Below the pieces are notes generated by a model. That model ran no database searches. It saw only the letters and a program-made list of their open reading frames with translations, and was not told where the DNA came from. Of a stretch of DNA of 43,128 nucleotides, positions 16,757 to 24,602 are shown piece by piece. The stretch comes from Clostridia bacterium (GTDB taxonomy: Bacteria > Bacillota > Clostridia > Christensenellales > UBA1242), in NCBI GenBank assembly GCA_900768425.1, contig CAAGCR010000013.1, positions 1 through 43,128 on the forward strand, given 5' to 3'. The position numbers were made by a program, and so were the translations under genes. Within the stretch, counting starts at the first letter, position 1. Each line of letters opens with the position of its first letter.

Positions 16757-17140
16757 ATGGTTGAATACGATGAAAATAACATATCTAATAAAGGTAAGAC
16801 AACTTGTAATAGAAGTATATTGCTTTCTATTATTAGTTTAGCAACCAAAGAAATAAGCGGTGTGAGTGAATTAGTTGATACTCCATCAATAGTTTTAAAA
16901 CGTATGTTTAAAAATAGAGATAGTAAAGGTGTAAAGGTTAGCATTTCACCGAATGGAAAAATTACTGTAGATGTTTATATTAAAGTATACTTAGGTGTTA
17001 ATGTGCCAGATATTAGTTTTAGAGTTCAAGAGAATATTAAAAATAACATAGCATCTATGGTTGATTTAAAAACAGGCAAAATTAATGTTCACGTAGTAGG
17101 AGTTAGTTTTGTAAAAGAACAAGAGGAAGGTGCAATATAA
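16757..17140 (+). CDS. Asp23/Gls24 family envelope stress protein (YqhY-like)
   Basis: The 127-residue protein matches the Asp23 family: an early ILLSIISLATKEISGV helix, a central GKITVDVYIKVYLGVNVPDI strand region and VQENIKNNIASM followed by INVHVVGV. In Bacillus the homologue YqhY lies between the acc genes and nusB and affects fatty acid synthesis control; here accBC are missing. GTGAGG precedes the ATG. It abuts nusB with a one-base overlap. Confidence 0.88.
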   Translation: MVEYDENNISNKGKTTCNRSILLSIISLATKEISGVSELVDTPSIVLKRMFKNRDSKGVKVSISPNGKITVDVYIKVYLGVNVPDISFRVQENIKNNIASMVDLKTGKINVHVVGVSFVKEQEEGAI

Positions 17141-17559
17141 TGCGTAGTTTGGCAAGAGAAACGGCATTTAAAATTATATATAAGAGTTTTTTTCTAGATG
17201 GCGACTTGTCATGTGATGAAATCTTAGAAGAAGATAATATTACAGAAGAACTAGACAAAGACTTTAACGATGATAATAAATTTGTTAGAGAAATAGTTTC
17301 TTTATATGGCGAAAATAAAGATAGTGTAAACAGTTTAATTGATTCACATTTAAAAGGATACACTCCCGAAAGGGTGTACAAAATTGACAGAGCAATCCTT
17401 GCAACTGCAATTACGGAATTGAATTATTATAAATTGACACCATTTAAAGTTGTTGTAAATGAAGCAGTTGAAATGGCAAAAAAATATTCTACTGAAAAAA
17501 GTTATTCCTTTGTAAATGGAATGTTAAAGACAATTTTGGGAGAACAAAATGCCAATTAA
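17140..17559 (+). CDS. nusB: Transcription antitermination factor NusB
   Basis: NusB binds boxA RNA with S10 and supports rRNA antitermination. The 139-residue all-helical protein has the family motifs: RETAFKIIY at the start, RVYKIDRAILATAITEL and KVVVNEAVEMAKKYS toward the end, then SYSFVNGMLKTI. Length is normal. AGGAAG lies upstream in the Asp23 gene. It overlaps xseA by 11 bases; folD, which often separates them, is absent. Confidence 0.95.
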   Translation: MRSLARETAFKIIYKSFFLDGDLSCDEILEEDNITEELDKDFNDDNKFVREIVSLYGENKDSVNSLIDSHLKGYTPERVYKIDRAILATAITELNYYKLTPFKVVVNEAVEMAKKYSTEKSYSFVNGMLKTILGEQNAN

Positions 17560-18727
17560 ACCAGTTACTGTTACACAACTTAGCACATATTTAAAGCAAA
17601 TTTTTGATGCGGAAGAATTATTGCATAATATAAGTGTTGTTGGAGAAATTTCTGGATATTCAAATGTTAGGGGTACTGCGTATTTTACATTAAAAGATGA
17701 AAGCAGTGCCCTTTCTTGTGTATGTTTTGTCGCTGATGACTGTCCAAATTTTAAAAATGGAGATAGTGTTATAGTTGTTGGTTCTCCAAGATATTATGTC
17801 AAAGGTGGCAAATTAAACTTTAATGTAGTAAGAATGGAGCATTATGGTGAGAATATCTTATACCAAAAGTTTTTAGAATTAAAAGCAAAGTTAGAAGCAA
17901 AAGGATATTTTGATGAATCGCATAAAATACCTATGCCAAAAAATATAAAAAGAATAGGTGTGGTGTCAAGTGAGGGGGGCGCGGTTATTCAGGATATTAT
18001 AAACATTAGAACAAGGCGTAACCCTAAAATAGATATTGTGTTGTATCCGGTAAAAGTTCAAGGTGAAAATGCAGAGTATGAGATTGCAAAAGGAATTGAA
18101 GTACTAGATAATTATAACGTAGATGTTATTGTTGTTGCACGTGGTGGTGGTAGTATGGAAGATTTGCAACCATTTAACACTGAAGTTGTAGCTGATGCAA
18201 CATATAATTGCAACAAATATATAATGTCCGCAGTTGGGCATGAAACAGACTTTACAATCATAGATTTTTGCAGTGATTTGCGAGCACCTACACCAAGTGC
18301 TGCTGCCGAATTATTGTGTGAGAATTTGCAGGATAAAAAGTATAAGTACTATAATTTAATAGATGATTTACTTATGTCTTATACAAAGTTTGAAAATGAG
18401 CAAAAACAAAAGTTTACTAATAATGTTAAAGCCTTGCAAAAGGAGTATAGTTATATTGAACAAGATTCAAAAAATCAGTTTAATAGTAACTTAATTATAT
18501 TTAATAAACTACTGAATGAATATTATGATAAGAAAGAAACAGAATTAAATTATAATAAAAAACTATTGTATAAACTTAACCCAGAAGAAATTTTAAAACT
18601 TGGATATGCAAGTGTCAAATTGAACAATAGTTATATTACAAATAAGCAACAAATAAAAAAAGATGATGAAATTGTTGTAGGTTTAAAAGATGGAAATATT
18701 TATGCCAAAGTTTTGGAGGTTGAATAA
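17549..18727 (+). CDS. xseA: Exodeoxyribonuclease VII large subunit
   Basis: XseA is the catalytic subunit of a nuclease that degrades single-stranded DNA. The 392-residue protein has an N-terminal OB fold (~5-100, VTQLSTYLKQIF and ISGYSNVRGTAYF), a catalytic region with SSEGGAVIQDI and ARGGGSMEDL, a VGHETDFTI motif, and a Lys/Asn-rich coiled C-terminal part. GGGAG lies before the ATG. It is followed directly by xseB. Confidence 0.95.
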   Translation: MPIKPVTVTQLSTYLKQIFDAEELLHNISVVGEISGYSNVRGTAYFTLKDESSALSCVCFVADDCPNFKNGDSVIVVGSPRYYVKGGKLNFNVVRMEHYGENILYQKFLELKAKLEAKGYFDESHKIPMPKNIKRIGVVSSEGGAVIQDIINIRTRRNPKIDIVLYPVKVQGENAEYEIAKGIEVLDNYNVDVIVVARGGGSMEDLQPFNTEVVADATYNCNKYIMSAVGHETDFTIIDFCSDLRAPTPSAAAELLCENLQDKKYKYYNLIDDLLMSYTKFENEQKQKFTNNVKALQKEYSYIEQDSKNQFNSNLIIFNKLLNEYYDKKETELNYNKKLLYKLNPEEILKLGYASVKLNNSYITNKQQIKKDDEIVVGLKDGNIYAKVLEVE

Positions 18728-18729
18728 AC

Positions 18730-18939
18730 GTGGATTACGAACAAAATGTTAAAGAATTAGAAAACATTATTCAAAAGTTAGAAAGTGGAGATGTTAAATT
18801 TGATGAAGCAACCAAATTATTTGAAAAAGGTGCTACAATATGTAAAGAATTATCTAAAACTTTTGATGCTGCAAAAGGAAAAGTTACTGTACTTCGTGAA
18901 GAATTAATGGGGCTTTTAAAAGAAGAAGAGATGAATTAG
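18730..18939 (+). CDS. xseB: Exodeoxyribonuclease VII small subunit
   Basis: The 69-residue protein matches XseB: YEQNVKELENIIQKLESGD, followed by LFEKGATICKEL. Several copies bind one XseA. Start is GTG at 18730, two bases after the xseA stop, with GGAGG at about 18716. In Bacillus and many Clostridia ispA and dxs would follow; here proS does. Confidence 0.93.
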   Translation: MDYEQNVKELENIIQKLESGDVKFDEATKLFEKGATICKELSKTFDAAKGKVTVLREELMGLLKEEEMN

Positions 18940-18950
18940 AGGAGAAATGT

Positions 18951-20372
18951 ATGAAAAACAAAAGTATAACAAGTAGAGATGTTGATTTTGCACAATGGTA
19001 TACAGATGTAGTAAAAGCGGCAAAATTGGCTGATTATAGCAGTGTAAAAGGTTGTGTTGTGTTTGAACCAAATGGTAATGCTCTTTGGGAAAAGATGAAA
19101 GAAGTTTTGGATAAAAAGTTTAAACAAACAGGGCACGAAAATGTATATATGCCAGTGTTAATTCCAGAATCTTTATTAAAAAAAGAAGGTGAGTTAATAG
19201 AAGGTTTTGCACCAGAGTGTGCTTGGGTTACACAAGGCGGTAGTTCGGAATTAGATGAGAAATTGGCATTTAGGCCAACATCTGAAACATTATTTTCAGA
19301 TTATTATTCAAAGAAAATAAAATCATATAGAGATTTACCTAAGTTGTATAATCAATGGGCAAATGTAATAAGGTGGGAAAAAGAAACTCGTCCATTTTTG
19401 CGTACACGTGAATTTTTATGGCAAGAAGGTCATACTGTTCACGAAACTGAGCAAGAGGCTGTTGAAGAAACAATCAGAATGCTAAATGTGTATAAAGATT
19501 TCTTTGTTGATTATTTGGCAATACCGGTAATCAGCGGTAAAAAAACAGAAAAAGAAAAATTTGCAGGTGCAGAAAGCACATATACTATTGAAGCCTTAAT
19601 GTATAACGGTATTGCGTTACAAAGTGCTACGAGTCATTATTTTGGTCAAAAATTTGCAAAAGCATATGATATTAAGTTTTTGAGTAGAGATGAAAAATGG
19701 GAATATGCTTATCAAACATCTTGGGGTTCAACAACAAGAATGATTGGTGCATTAATTATGGTTCATAGTGATGATAATGGTTTAGTTTTACCACCTAAAA
19801 TTGCACCAAAGCAAGTTGTTGTTATTCCAATAGGTAAAGAAGATGAAATAAATAAACTTGCTGACAAATATTCTGAGTTATTGAATAATAATGATATAGT
19901 CGCTTATGTTGACAAATCTGAAAAGTCACCAGGTTTCAAATTTGCAGAAGCAGAAGTTAATGGTATACCAGTAAGAGTAGAAGTTGGTATGAGAGATTTG
20001 ACTAATGGAATAATTACATTGGCAAGACGTGATACTGGTGAAAAAATACAAGTAGATAAAGACTGTGATATAGTTGCAGTTGTTAAAGAGTTAATGAATG
20101 ATATCCAAAATAATTTACTTGAAAGAGCAACAAAAAGAAGAAATGAATTAACTTTTGAATGTAAAACCTTAAATGAAGTAGTTGAGCAAATAAACAAACA
20201 ACCAGGTTTTATTAAAGCAGAATGGTGTGGCTGTTTAGATTGTGAACTAAAAATGAAGGAATACAGAGGAATAAAATCTAGATGCATTTTAGATGAAGAA
20301 GTTAAAAATGGAAAATGTGTTGTTTGTGGATGTCATTCAAAATTTAGTGTTATATGGGGTATTCAATATTAA
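18951..20372 (+). CDS. proS: Prolyl-tRNA synthetase, archaeal/eukaryote-like type
   Basis: ProRS charges tRNA-Pro. The 473-residue protein is the short form without the bacterial editing insertion. It has class II motifs: AFRPTSETLF, RWEKETRPFLRTREFLWQEGHT (motif 2 region, split here for clarity) and GSTTRMIGALIMVHSDDNG, then the anticodon-binding domain and a C-terminal Cys-containing domain (CGCLDCE and CVVCGCH) that may bind zinc. AGAGGAG precedes the ATG. Firmicute proS of the bacterial type is usually between rseP and polC, and is absent there. A tRNA-Pro gene lies at 42871. Confidence 0.95.
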   Translation: MKNKSITSRDVDFAQWYTDVVKAAKLADYSSVKGCVVFEPNGNALWEKMKEVLDKKFKQTGHENVYMPVLIPESLLKKEGELIEGFAPECAWVTQGGSSELDEKLAFRPTSETLFSDYYSKKIKSYRDLPKLYNQWANVIRWEKETRPFLRTREFLWQEGHTVHETEQEAVEETIRMLNVYKDFFVDYLAIPVISGKKTEKEKFAGAESTYTIEALMYNGIALQSATSHYFGQKFAKAYDIKFLSRDEKWEYAYQTSWGSTTRMIGALIMVHSDDNGLVLPPKIAPKQVVVIPIGKEDEINKLADKYSELLNNNDIVAYVDKSEKSPGFKFAEAEVNGIPVRVEVGMRDLTNGIITLARRDTGEKIQVDKDCDIVAVVKELMNDIQNNLLERATKRRNELTFECKTLNEVVEQINKQPGFIKAEWCGCLDCELKMKEYRGIKSRCILDEEVKNGKCVVCGCHSKFSVIWGIQY

Positions 20373-20455
20373 CAACTAAATATGGTATATGTATTCATTA
20401 TATAAATACTATATACTGTGTATTATGTTAATAATTTTAAACAAAATAATTATTC

Positions 20456-20484
20456 TTGCATTTGTAAAATATTTATGCTATAAT
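20456..20484 (+). promoter_or_regulatory. Sigma-A promoter of the OLE-type RNA
   Basis: TTGCAT (20456-20461), 17 bases and a perfect TATAAT (20479-20484) place the start at about 20491, which is exactly where the closing helix of the RNA begins. The RNA therefore seems to have its own promoter. Confidence 0.8.
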
Positions 20485-20490
20485 AATAAT

Positions 20491-21061
20491 GAAGGTGCAG
20501 TATCCTAGTCATCAAAGTTGTGCTGGAAGGTGATTTTTAAAGCACTGAAGGGCATATCTGTGAAGTTCTTTGTGTTTGCTTTGGTTGCCCAAACTGGGGC
20601 AGATGCTGAGAGTTAAGATTTTTGGGCGGGTTATAATGGCATATAGTCTTTACCCCATTAATCGTGGAGACCTATTTTGGCGAAAATATTAGTTTTTACT
20701 ATTTAGGCGTGAACCTGCATATGACAAACATTGTGTGCAGTGTAGCCTGCCTTGAGTGGATGTATGGGGATATAACGATTAAAACTTACTTTTGTTTTTA
20801 AGCGCTTAACAAAAGAGTAGTTGTGTTATTGAAACGGCATTTGCAAAAAAGGCTAAGGTATAATAATGGTGTTTGGGAAAACCTCTAGGCTGTTGATATA
20901 AAAGATTATGTCAGGCATATTAAGGATTATAGTGCGCTCTTAGTGGCGATTCGGTGAAAAGTCTATGGTTAAAAGGAAACTGCTTTTTGGTGACAAAAAG
21001 TCATATAGATGGGAAATCCAACCGAACCTATGTCGCAAGGTTTACTTAGTATACTACCTTC
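20491..21061 (+). ncRNA. ole: OLE RNA (ornate large extremophilic RNA), ~571 nt
   Basis: A 571-base, GC-richer stretch with no reading frame folds on itself. The ends pair: GAAGGT (20491-20496) with ACCTTC (21056-21061), continued by AGTA (20499-20502) with TACT (21052-21055). Further helices: GTGCT/AGCAC (20520/20541), CTGCA/TGCAG near 20715, CTTTTGTT/AACAAAAG around 20790-20815, TTCGGT (20950-20955)/ACCGAA (21021-21026), GTCTAT (20961)/ATAGAT (21005), AACCT/AGGTT (21025/21038), and CTTTTTG-GTGA-CAAAAAG with a GNRA loop. Size, architecture, position after xseB/proS and the oapA-like gene next door all fit OLE RNA, which with OapA forms a membrane ribonucleoprotein tied to ethanol, cold and magnesium tolerance in Bacillus. 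The class is inferred from context and shape, not from a covariance search. Confidence 0.87.
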
Positions 21062-21076
21062 TTTATATTAAAAATA

Positions 21077-21103
21077 AAAAAGTCATTTTTATAATGGCTT
21101 TTT
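21077..21103 (+). terminator. Intrinsic terminator after the OLE-type RNA
   Basis: AAAAAGTCATT (21077-21087) pairs with AATGGCTTTTT (21093-21103) with one G-U pair and a 5-base loop; the U-run is the 3' arm itself. It would end the RNA 16-42 bases after its closing helix and so separate it from oapA. The symmetric A/T arms also allow termination from the other strand. Confidence 0.75.
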
Positions 21104-21217
21104 AATATATATAAGATATATAGATGTATGTAAAGATATAAAATTATTAGATAAGAATTTTTTTTGTACATAAAAGATAAAGTTGTAATTTGTAAAATAA
21201 AATTAAAAGGGATTATT

Positions 21218-21844
21218 ATGGAAGAAGAACCGAAGCGGTCAAACAAAAAAGTGAAAAAACAAAGCATAAATTTTTGGCCTTTAAAAATTTTGATTCTTGC
21301 TATAGCCTTGTCGTTAGGGTTTAGTTTGTTGTCGGAATATGTTATGGGGGCAACCGGTATAATTATTGCAGTTTTAGTAATTATACTTTTTGTTGCTTTA
21401 TCAATTATAACTGATATGATTGGTGTTGCTGCAACCGCTTGTTCAAAAGAACCTTTTATGGCAATGTGTTCAAAAAAGGTTAGGGGAGCAAAAGAAGGTT
21501 TAATGCTTATAAGAAATGCGGATAAAGTTGCTTCGCTATGCAATGATGTTATAGGTGATGTTTGTGGTATATTGAGTGGTGCTGCTGGTGCTAGTATTGT
21601 CGCAAGAATAACTGTTGATTTCCAAAATGCAAATTTATCAATTTTAGTTGCATCTTTAATTACTGCATTTATTGCTGGGGTTACAATTTTTGGTAAAGCA
21701 TTGGGTAAGCATACTGCCATGGATAATTGTAATTCTATAATTTTAAGAGTTGGGAAGATTTTAAGTTTATTTACTAAACAAAATAAAACTAAAAAGGTAA
21801 AAGACAAGAAAGATAAAAATTTAGATGAAAAACCAAATGAGTAG
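21218..21844 (+). CDS. oapA: OLE-associated membrane protein OapA
   Basis: The 208-residue protein has four membrane helices (~20-42, ~45-70, ~120-142, ~148-172), a charged N-terminus (EEEPKRSNKKVKK) and a Lys/Asp-rich tail. Between helices two and three it carries the conserved block DMIGVAATACSKEPF, then KKVRGAKEG, LIRNADKVASLCNDVIGD, characteristic of OapA and distantly DUF21-like. In Bacillus, OapA binds OLE RNA and holds it at the membrane. ATG at 21218 is chosen for the AAAAGGG site upstream; an in-frame TTG at 21164 has none. It follows the OLE-type RNA and is followed by a strong terminator. Confidence 0.9.
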   Translation: MEEEPKRSNKKVKKQSINFWPLKILILAIALSLGFSLLSEYVMGATGIIIAVLVIILFVALSIITDMIGVAATACSKEPFMAMCSKKVRGAKEGLMLIRNADKVASLCNDVIGDVCGILSGAAGASIVARITVDFQNANLSILVASLITAFIAGVTIFGKALGKHTAMDNCNSIILRVGKILSLFTKQNKTKKVKDKKDKNLDEKPNE

Positions 21845-21922
21845 AAAGTTGTTAAGAATTAAAAATATTTACCATATAAATTATATCGTTTGTGTTTTTT
21901 AAAATGAAATAGTTTATTGCGG

Positions 21923-21951
21923 GGTAGACTTTTGTCTACCTTGTTTTTTAT
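21923..21951 (+). terminator. Intrinsic terminator after oapA
   Basis: GGTAGAC (21923-21929) pairs with GTCTACC (21934-21940) across a TTTT loop and is followed by TTGTTTTTT. It ends the oapA transcript. Confidence 0.85.
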
Positions 21952-22230
21952 TTTCGTTTATTGGTGGTTAGAGTAGAAGTGTTCCGTCTGTGTTAATATT
22001 TTTTATTAAGGTTTTCAGTGATAATCAAAGAGTAGTTCTTTAATATTGCTGTGTAAGAGATATATTAAACATTGAATAATGTTTAATTATTTTTAATGCA
22101 TATTTTGTTTTGTAAAATGTGTGATGATGTGTAGTCTAAAATAATACAAAATGGTTATGTATAATGCGATTATAAATATAAAATATGTTTTTATAAAAAT
22201 GCGTAAATGTAAATTTTAATAAAAATTGCT
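21952..22230. other. Gene-free stretch before the argR promoter
   Basis: These ~280 bases between the oapA terminator and the argR operators carry no coding sequence that I can support on either strand. No clear repeat or RNA fold stands out. dxs and the rRNA methyltransferase gene that often sit here are missing. Confidence 0.5.
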
Positions 22231-22322
22231 TGCATAAATATGCATAAAACACTTGCATAATTATAAATTGTATTGTATAATATTCAAAAATGAATGAATA
22301 AACATAAATTTATAAATATGCA
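22231..22322. promoter_or_regulatory. Sigma-A promoter of argR with overlapping ARG-box-like operators
   Basis: TTGCAT (22253-22258), 17 bases and TATAAT (22276-22281) form a near-ideal promoter. A perfect 14-base palindrome TGCATAAATATGCA (22231-22244) fits the ArgR box pattern TGMATWWWWATKCA. A second, weaker copy starts at 22254 and overlaps the -35, and another half-site (ending ATGCA) lies at about 22309-22322. This suggests argR is controlled by its own product. Confidence 0.65.
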
Positions 22323-22331
22323 TAAAGTGCT

Positions 22332-22358
22332 TCAATCCCTTTAAAATAAAGGCATTGA
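22332..22358 (+). promoter_or_regulatory. Leader hairpin before argR
   Basis: TCAAT-C-CCTTT (22332-22342) pairs with AAAGG-C-ATTGA (22348-22358), two 5-bp helices with a C-C mismatch, ten bases before the AAGGAGG ribosome binding site. No T-run follows. It may affect translation or mRNA stability. Confidence 0.45.
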
Positions 22359-22379
22359 GAATGTTATAAGGAGGCAAAT

Positions 22380-22832
22380 TTGGCACGCTCATTAAGACAA
22401 TCTAAAATATTAGAAATCATATCTACCAAAGAAATTGAAACCCAAGATGATTTAGTTGCTCAGTTAAAAGCAGCCAATTTTGACATAACTCAAGCAACAA
22501 TTTCTCGTGACATTAAAGAGTTAGGGCTTATAAAAGTTTTGGGGAGCGAAGGTAGGTATAAGTATGCTCTTGTAGAATCTGGTGAGCAAGGTGTAAGCAA
22601 TAAAAATATAAACTTATTTAAAATGTGTGTTATATCAGTAAAAGCAATTCAAAATGTTTGCATTATCAGAACAGTTAAACAGTTTGCTATGGGTGTATGC
22701 TCTTTAATTGATAAATTAAATTTGATTGATGTTATGGGTTCTTCTTGTGGCGATGATTCTGTTTTGGTTTATTTTCCGGATAACACAAAAGCAATTAACG
22801 CAATGAATACTATAGTTGAAATATTAGGATAG
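22380..22832 (+). CDS. argR: Arginine repressor ArgR (AhrC)
   Basis: ArgR senses arginine and represses or activates arginine genes as a hexamer. The 150-residue protein has an N-terminal winged helix with ATISRDIKELGL as the recognition region, and a C-terminal arginine-binding/oligomerisation domain with SCGDDSVLVYF (GDD motif). The TTG start at 22380 follows AAGGAGG by five bases. argR-recN-spoIVB is the conserved Firmicute order. It lies eight bases before recN. Confidence 0.95.
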   Translation: MARSLRQSKILEIISTKEIETQDDLVAQLKAANFDITQATISRDIKELGLIKVLGSEGRYKYALVESGEQGVSNKNINLFKMCVISVKAIQNVCIIRTVKQFAMGVCSLIDKLNLIDVMGSSCGDDSVLVYFPDNTKAINAMNTIVEILG

Positions 22833-22840
22833 ATACATAG

Positions 22841-24529
22841 ATGTTACAAAGTTTAATTATTAAAAATTTTGCTCTTATTAAAGATCAAACAATAGATTTT
22901 AAAAAAGGCTTTAATGTATTGGTTGGTGAAACTGGTGCTGGTAAAAGCCTTATTTTAGATGCTTTGGGTTTTGCTCTTGGCGATAAGGCTAACAAGTTAA
23001 ATTTAAGACATGGTGAAAATAAGATGTTTGTTCAGGCTATCTTTGATGATATTTCTGACAGTGTGAACAATGCATTAAAAGAGAATGGTATTGATTGTGA
23101 AAATGGTGAGAACTTAATCTTTTCTCGTTCTTACACTTTAGAAGGTAAGAATGATTGTAGAATTAATGGTGTGGTTGTTACTACCAATGTTGTAAAAAGT
23201 ATATCATCTTTAATTGTTGATACTTATGCACAAAATGAAAATATTGAACTATTAAAGGTTAAAAATCACTTAACAATTTTAGATAGTTATTTCTTGGATG
23301 ATGTGCTTCCTTTAAAAAATCAAATTGCTAATGAAATTGAGAGTATGAACGAAATCAAAACTCAAATGCAGAAGATTGGTGGAGATAAACAAAATAGAGA
23401 AAGAGAATTAGAGTTACTTAATTATCAAATAAAAGATATTGAAGAAGCTAATTTAGTTGTTGGTGAAGATGAAGAAATTAAAGAAAGAATAAATATTCTT
23501 AACAATTACGAGAAGATTTTTGATGCTTTAAAAATGGCGAATGATGGTTTAAATAATGTTAGTTTAAGCCTTTACAATGTTAAAGCAAATTTGGACTCTG
23601 TATCTAATTATGATTCTAGTTTAAACGATTTTTCTGAGAGGGTTAATTCTGCAAAGATTGATTTAGATGATATAAACGAGTCTATAACTAATAATTTGTC
23701 ATCAATGGAGTTTGATAGTGATGAATTGAATAGATTAGATTCTAGATTGGAAGATATTAAATTATTAAAAAAGAAATATGGTGCAACCATAGAAGATGTG
23801 CTTGCTTATCTAGGGAAAATTAAAGAAGATTATGACAATTTGCTTTTTGGTGAAGAAAAATTATTAAAACTAAGTAAGGAATTGGGCGATGTAAGAAAAA
23901 GTCTTTATTCTAAATGTCAAGAATTGTCAGATGTAAGAAAAAAGATTGCTATTCAAATTGAAGATAAAGTTATGCAGGAGCTAAAATTATTAGGTTTTAA
24001 TAATGCTAAATTTAAAATAAATTTTGCCAAGTTGCCAAATATAGATGATGCAGTTTTCACTTTGAATGGGTTAGATGATGTTGAGTTTTTATTGTCGGCA
24101 AATGCCGGGCAAGAATTAAAAAGTTTATCAAAAACTATATCTGGTGGTGAAATGAGCAGATTTATGTTGGCTCTAAAAAATGTTTTTGCTGACTCATTTA
24201 ATACATCTGTGCTGATTTTTGATGAGGTTGATACAGGTATCAGTGGTGAAATTGGACAGAAGGTTGCAGAAAGGCTTGCTGTACTTTCAAAAAAATATCA
24301 ACTTATATGCATAACTCACTTATGTCAAGTTACTGCAATGGCAGATAATTATATATTTGTTAGGAAGAATGTTGTTGATGGGCAGACATATACGGAGATT
24401 TCGTATCTTGAGGGTGATGATTTGATAAAATATATTGCTGTTGTTTCAGGTGCTACACCAACAGAAGTGGCTTTAAAGTTTGCTAAAGAATTAAAAACAA
24501 AGGCGGATACCTTTAAGAAAAACTTGTAG
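22841..24529 (+). CDS. recN: DNA repair protein RecN
   Basis: RecN is an SMC-like ATPase acting early at double-strand breaks. The 562-residue protein has Walker A GETGAGKSLILDAL near the N-terminus, long Lys/Glu-rich coiled-coil arms (~150-360), the ABC signature TISGGEMSRFMLALK and Walker B VLIFDEVDTGISG, then an ITHLCQV switch. All ATPase motifs are intact and length is normal. No SD better than TAGATACATAG lies before the ATG; coupling to argR, eight bases upstream, is likely. A strong terminator follows. Confidence 0.96.
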   Translation: MLQSLIIKNFALIKDQTIDFKKGFNVLVGETGAGKSLILDALGFALGDKANKLNLRHGENKMFVQAIFDDISDSVNNALKENGIDCENGENLIFSRSYTLEGKNDCRINGVVVTTNVVKSISSLIVDTYAQNENIELLKVKNHLTILDSYFLDDVLPLKNQIANEIESMNEIKTQMQKIGGDKQNRERELELLNYQIKDIEEANLVVGEDEEIKERINILNNYEKIFDALKMANDGLNNVSLSLYNVKANLDSVSNYDSSLNDFSERVNSAKIDLDDINESITNNLSSMEFDSDELNRLDSRLEDIKLLKKKYGATIEDVLAYLGKIKEDYDNLLFGEEKLLKLSKELGDVRKSLYSKCQELSDVRKKIAIQIEDKVMQELKLLGFNNAKFKINFAKLPNIDDAVFTLNGLDDVEFLLSANAGQELKSLSKTISGGEMSRFMLALKNVFADSFNTSVLIFDEVDTGISGEIGQKVAERLAVLSKKYQLICITHLCQVTAMADNYIFVRKNVVDGQTYTEISYLEGDDLIKYIAVVSGATPTEVALKFAKELKTKADTFKKNL

Positions 24530-24549
24530 TATATTTTATAGTTTTTTAC

Positions 24550-24593
24550 AAAGACTAGAATTAAACATTTGTGTTTAGTTTTAGTCTTTTTTT
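24550..24593 (+). terminator. Terminator between recN and spoIVB
   Basis: An uninterrupted 18-bp stem (24550-24567 with 24572-24589, two G-U pairs) has a TTTG loop and a T7 run ending at 24593. The spoIVB ribosome binding site AGGTGG begins at the very next base, so there is no room for a separate spoIVB promoter downstream of it. Confidence 0.88.
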
Positions 24594-24602
24594 AGGTGGT
24601 AT

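Noticed and set aside
20373..21163. RNase P RNA, tmRNA or 6S RNA as alternatives for the large RNA
   Set aside because: It lacks the RNase P GAGGAAAGUC core, has no tRNA-like end with CCA for tmRNA, and is three times longer than 6S RNA.
21046..21807. A 253-codon minus-strand frame over oapA
   Set aside because: It is the antisense of OapA and crosses the OLE terminator. The plus-strand frame has the recognised conserved block and a proper start.
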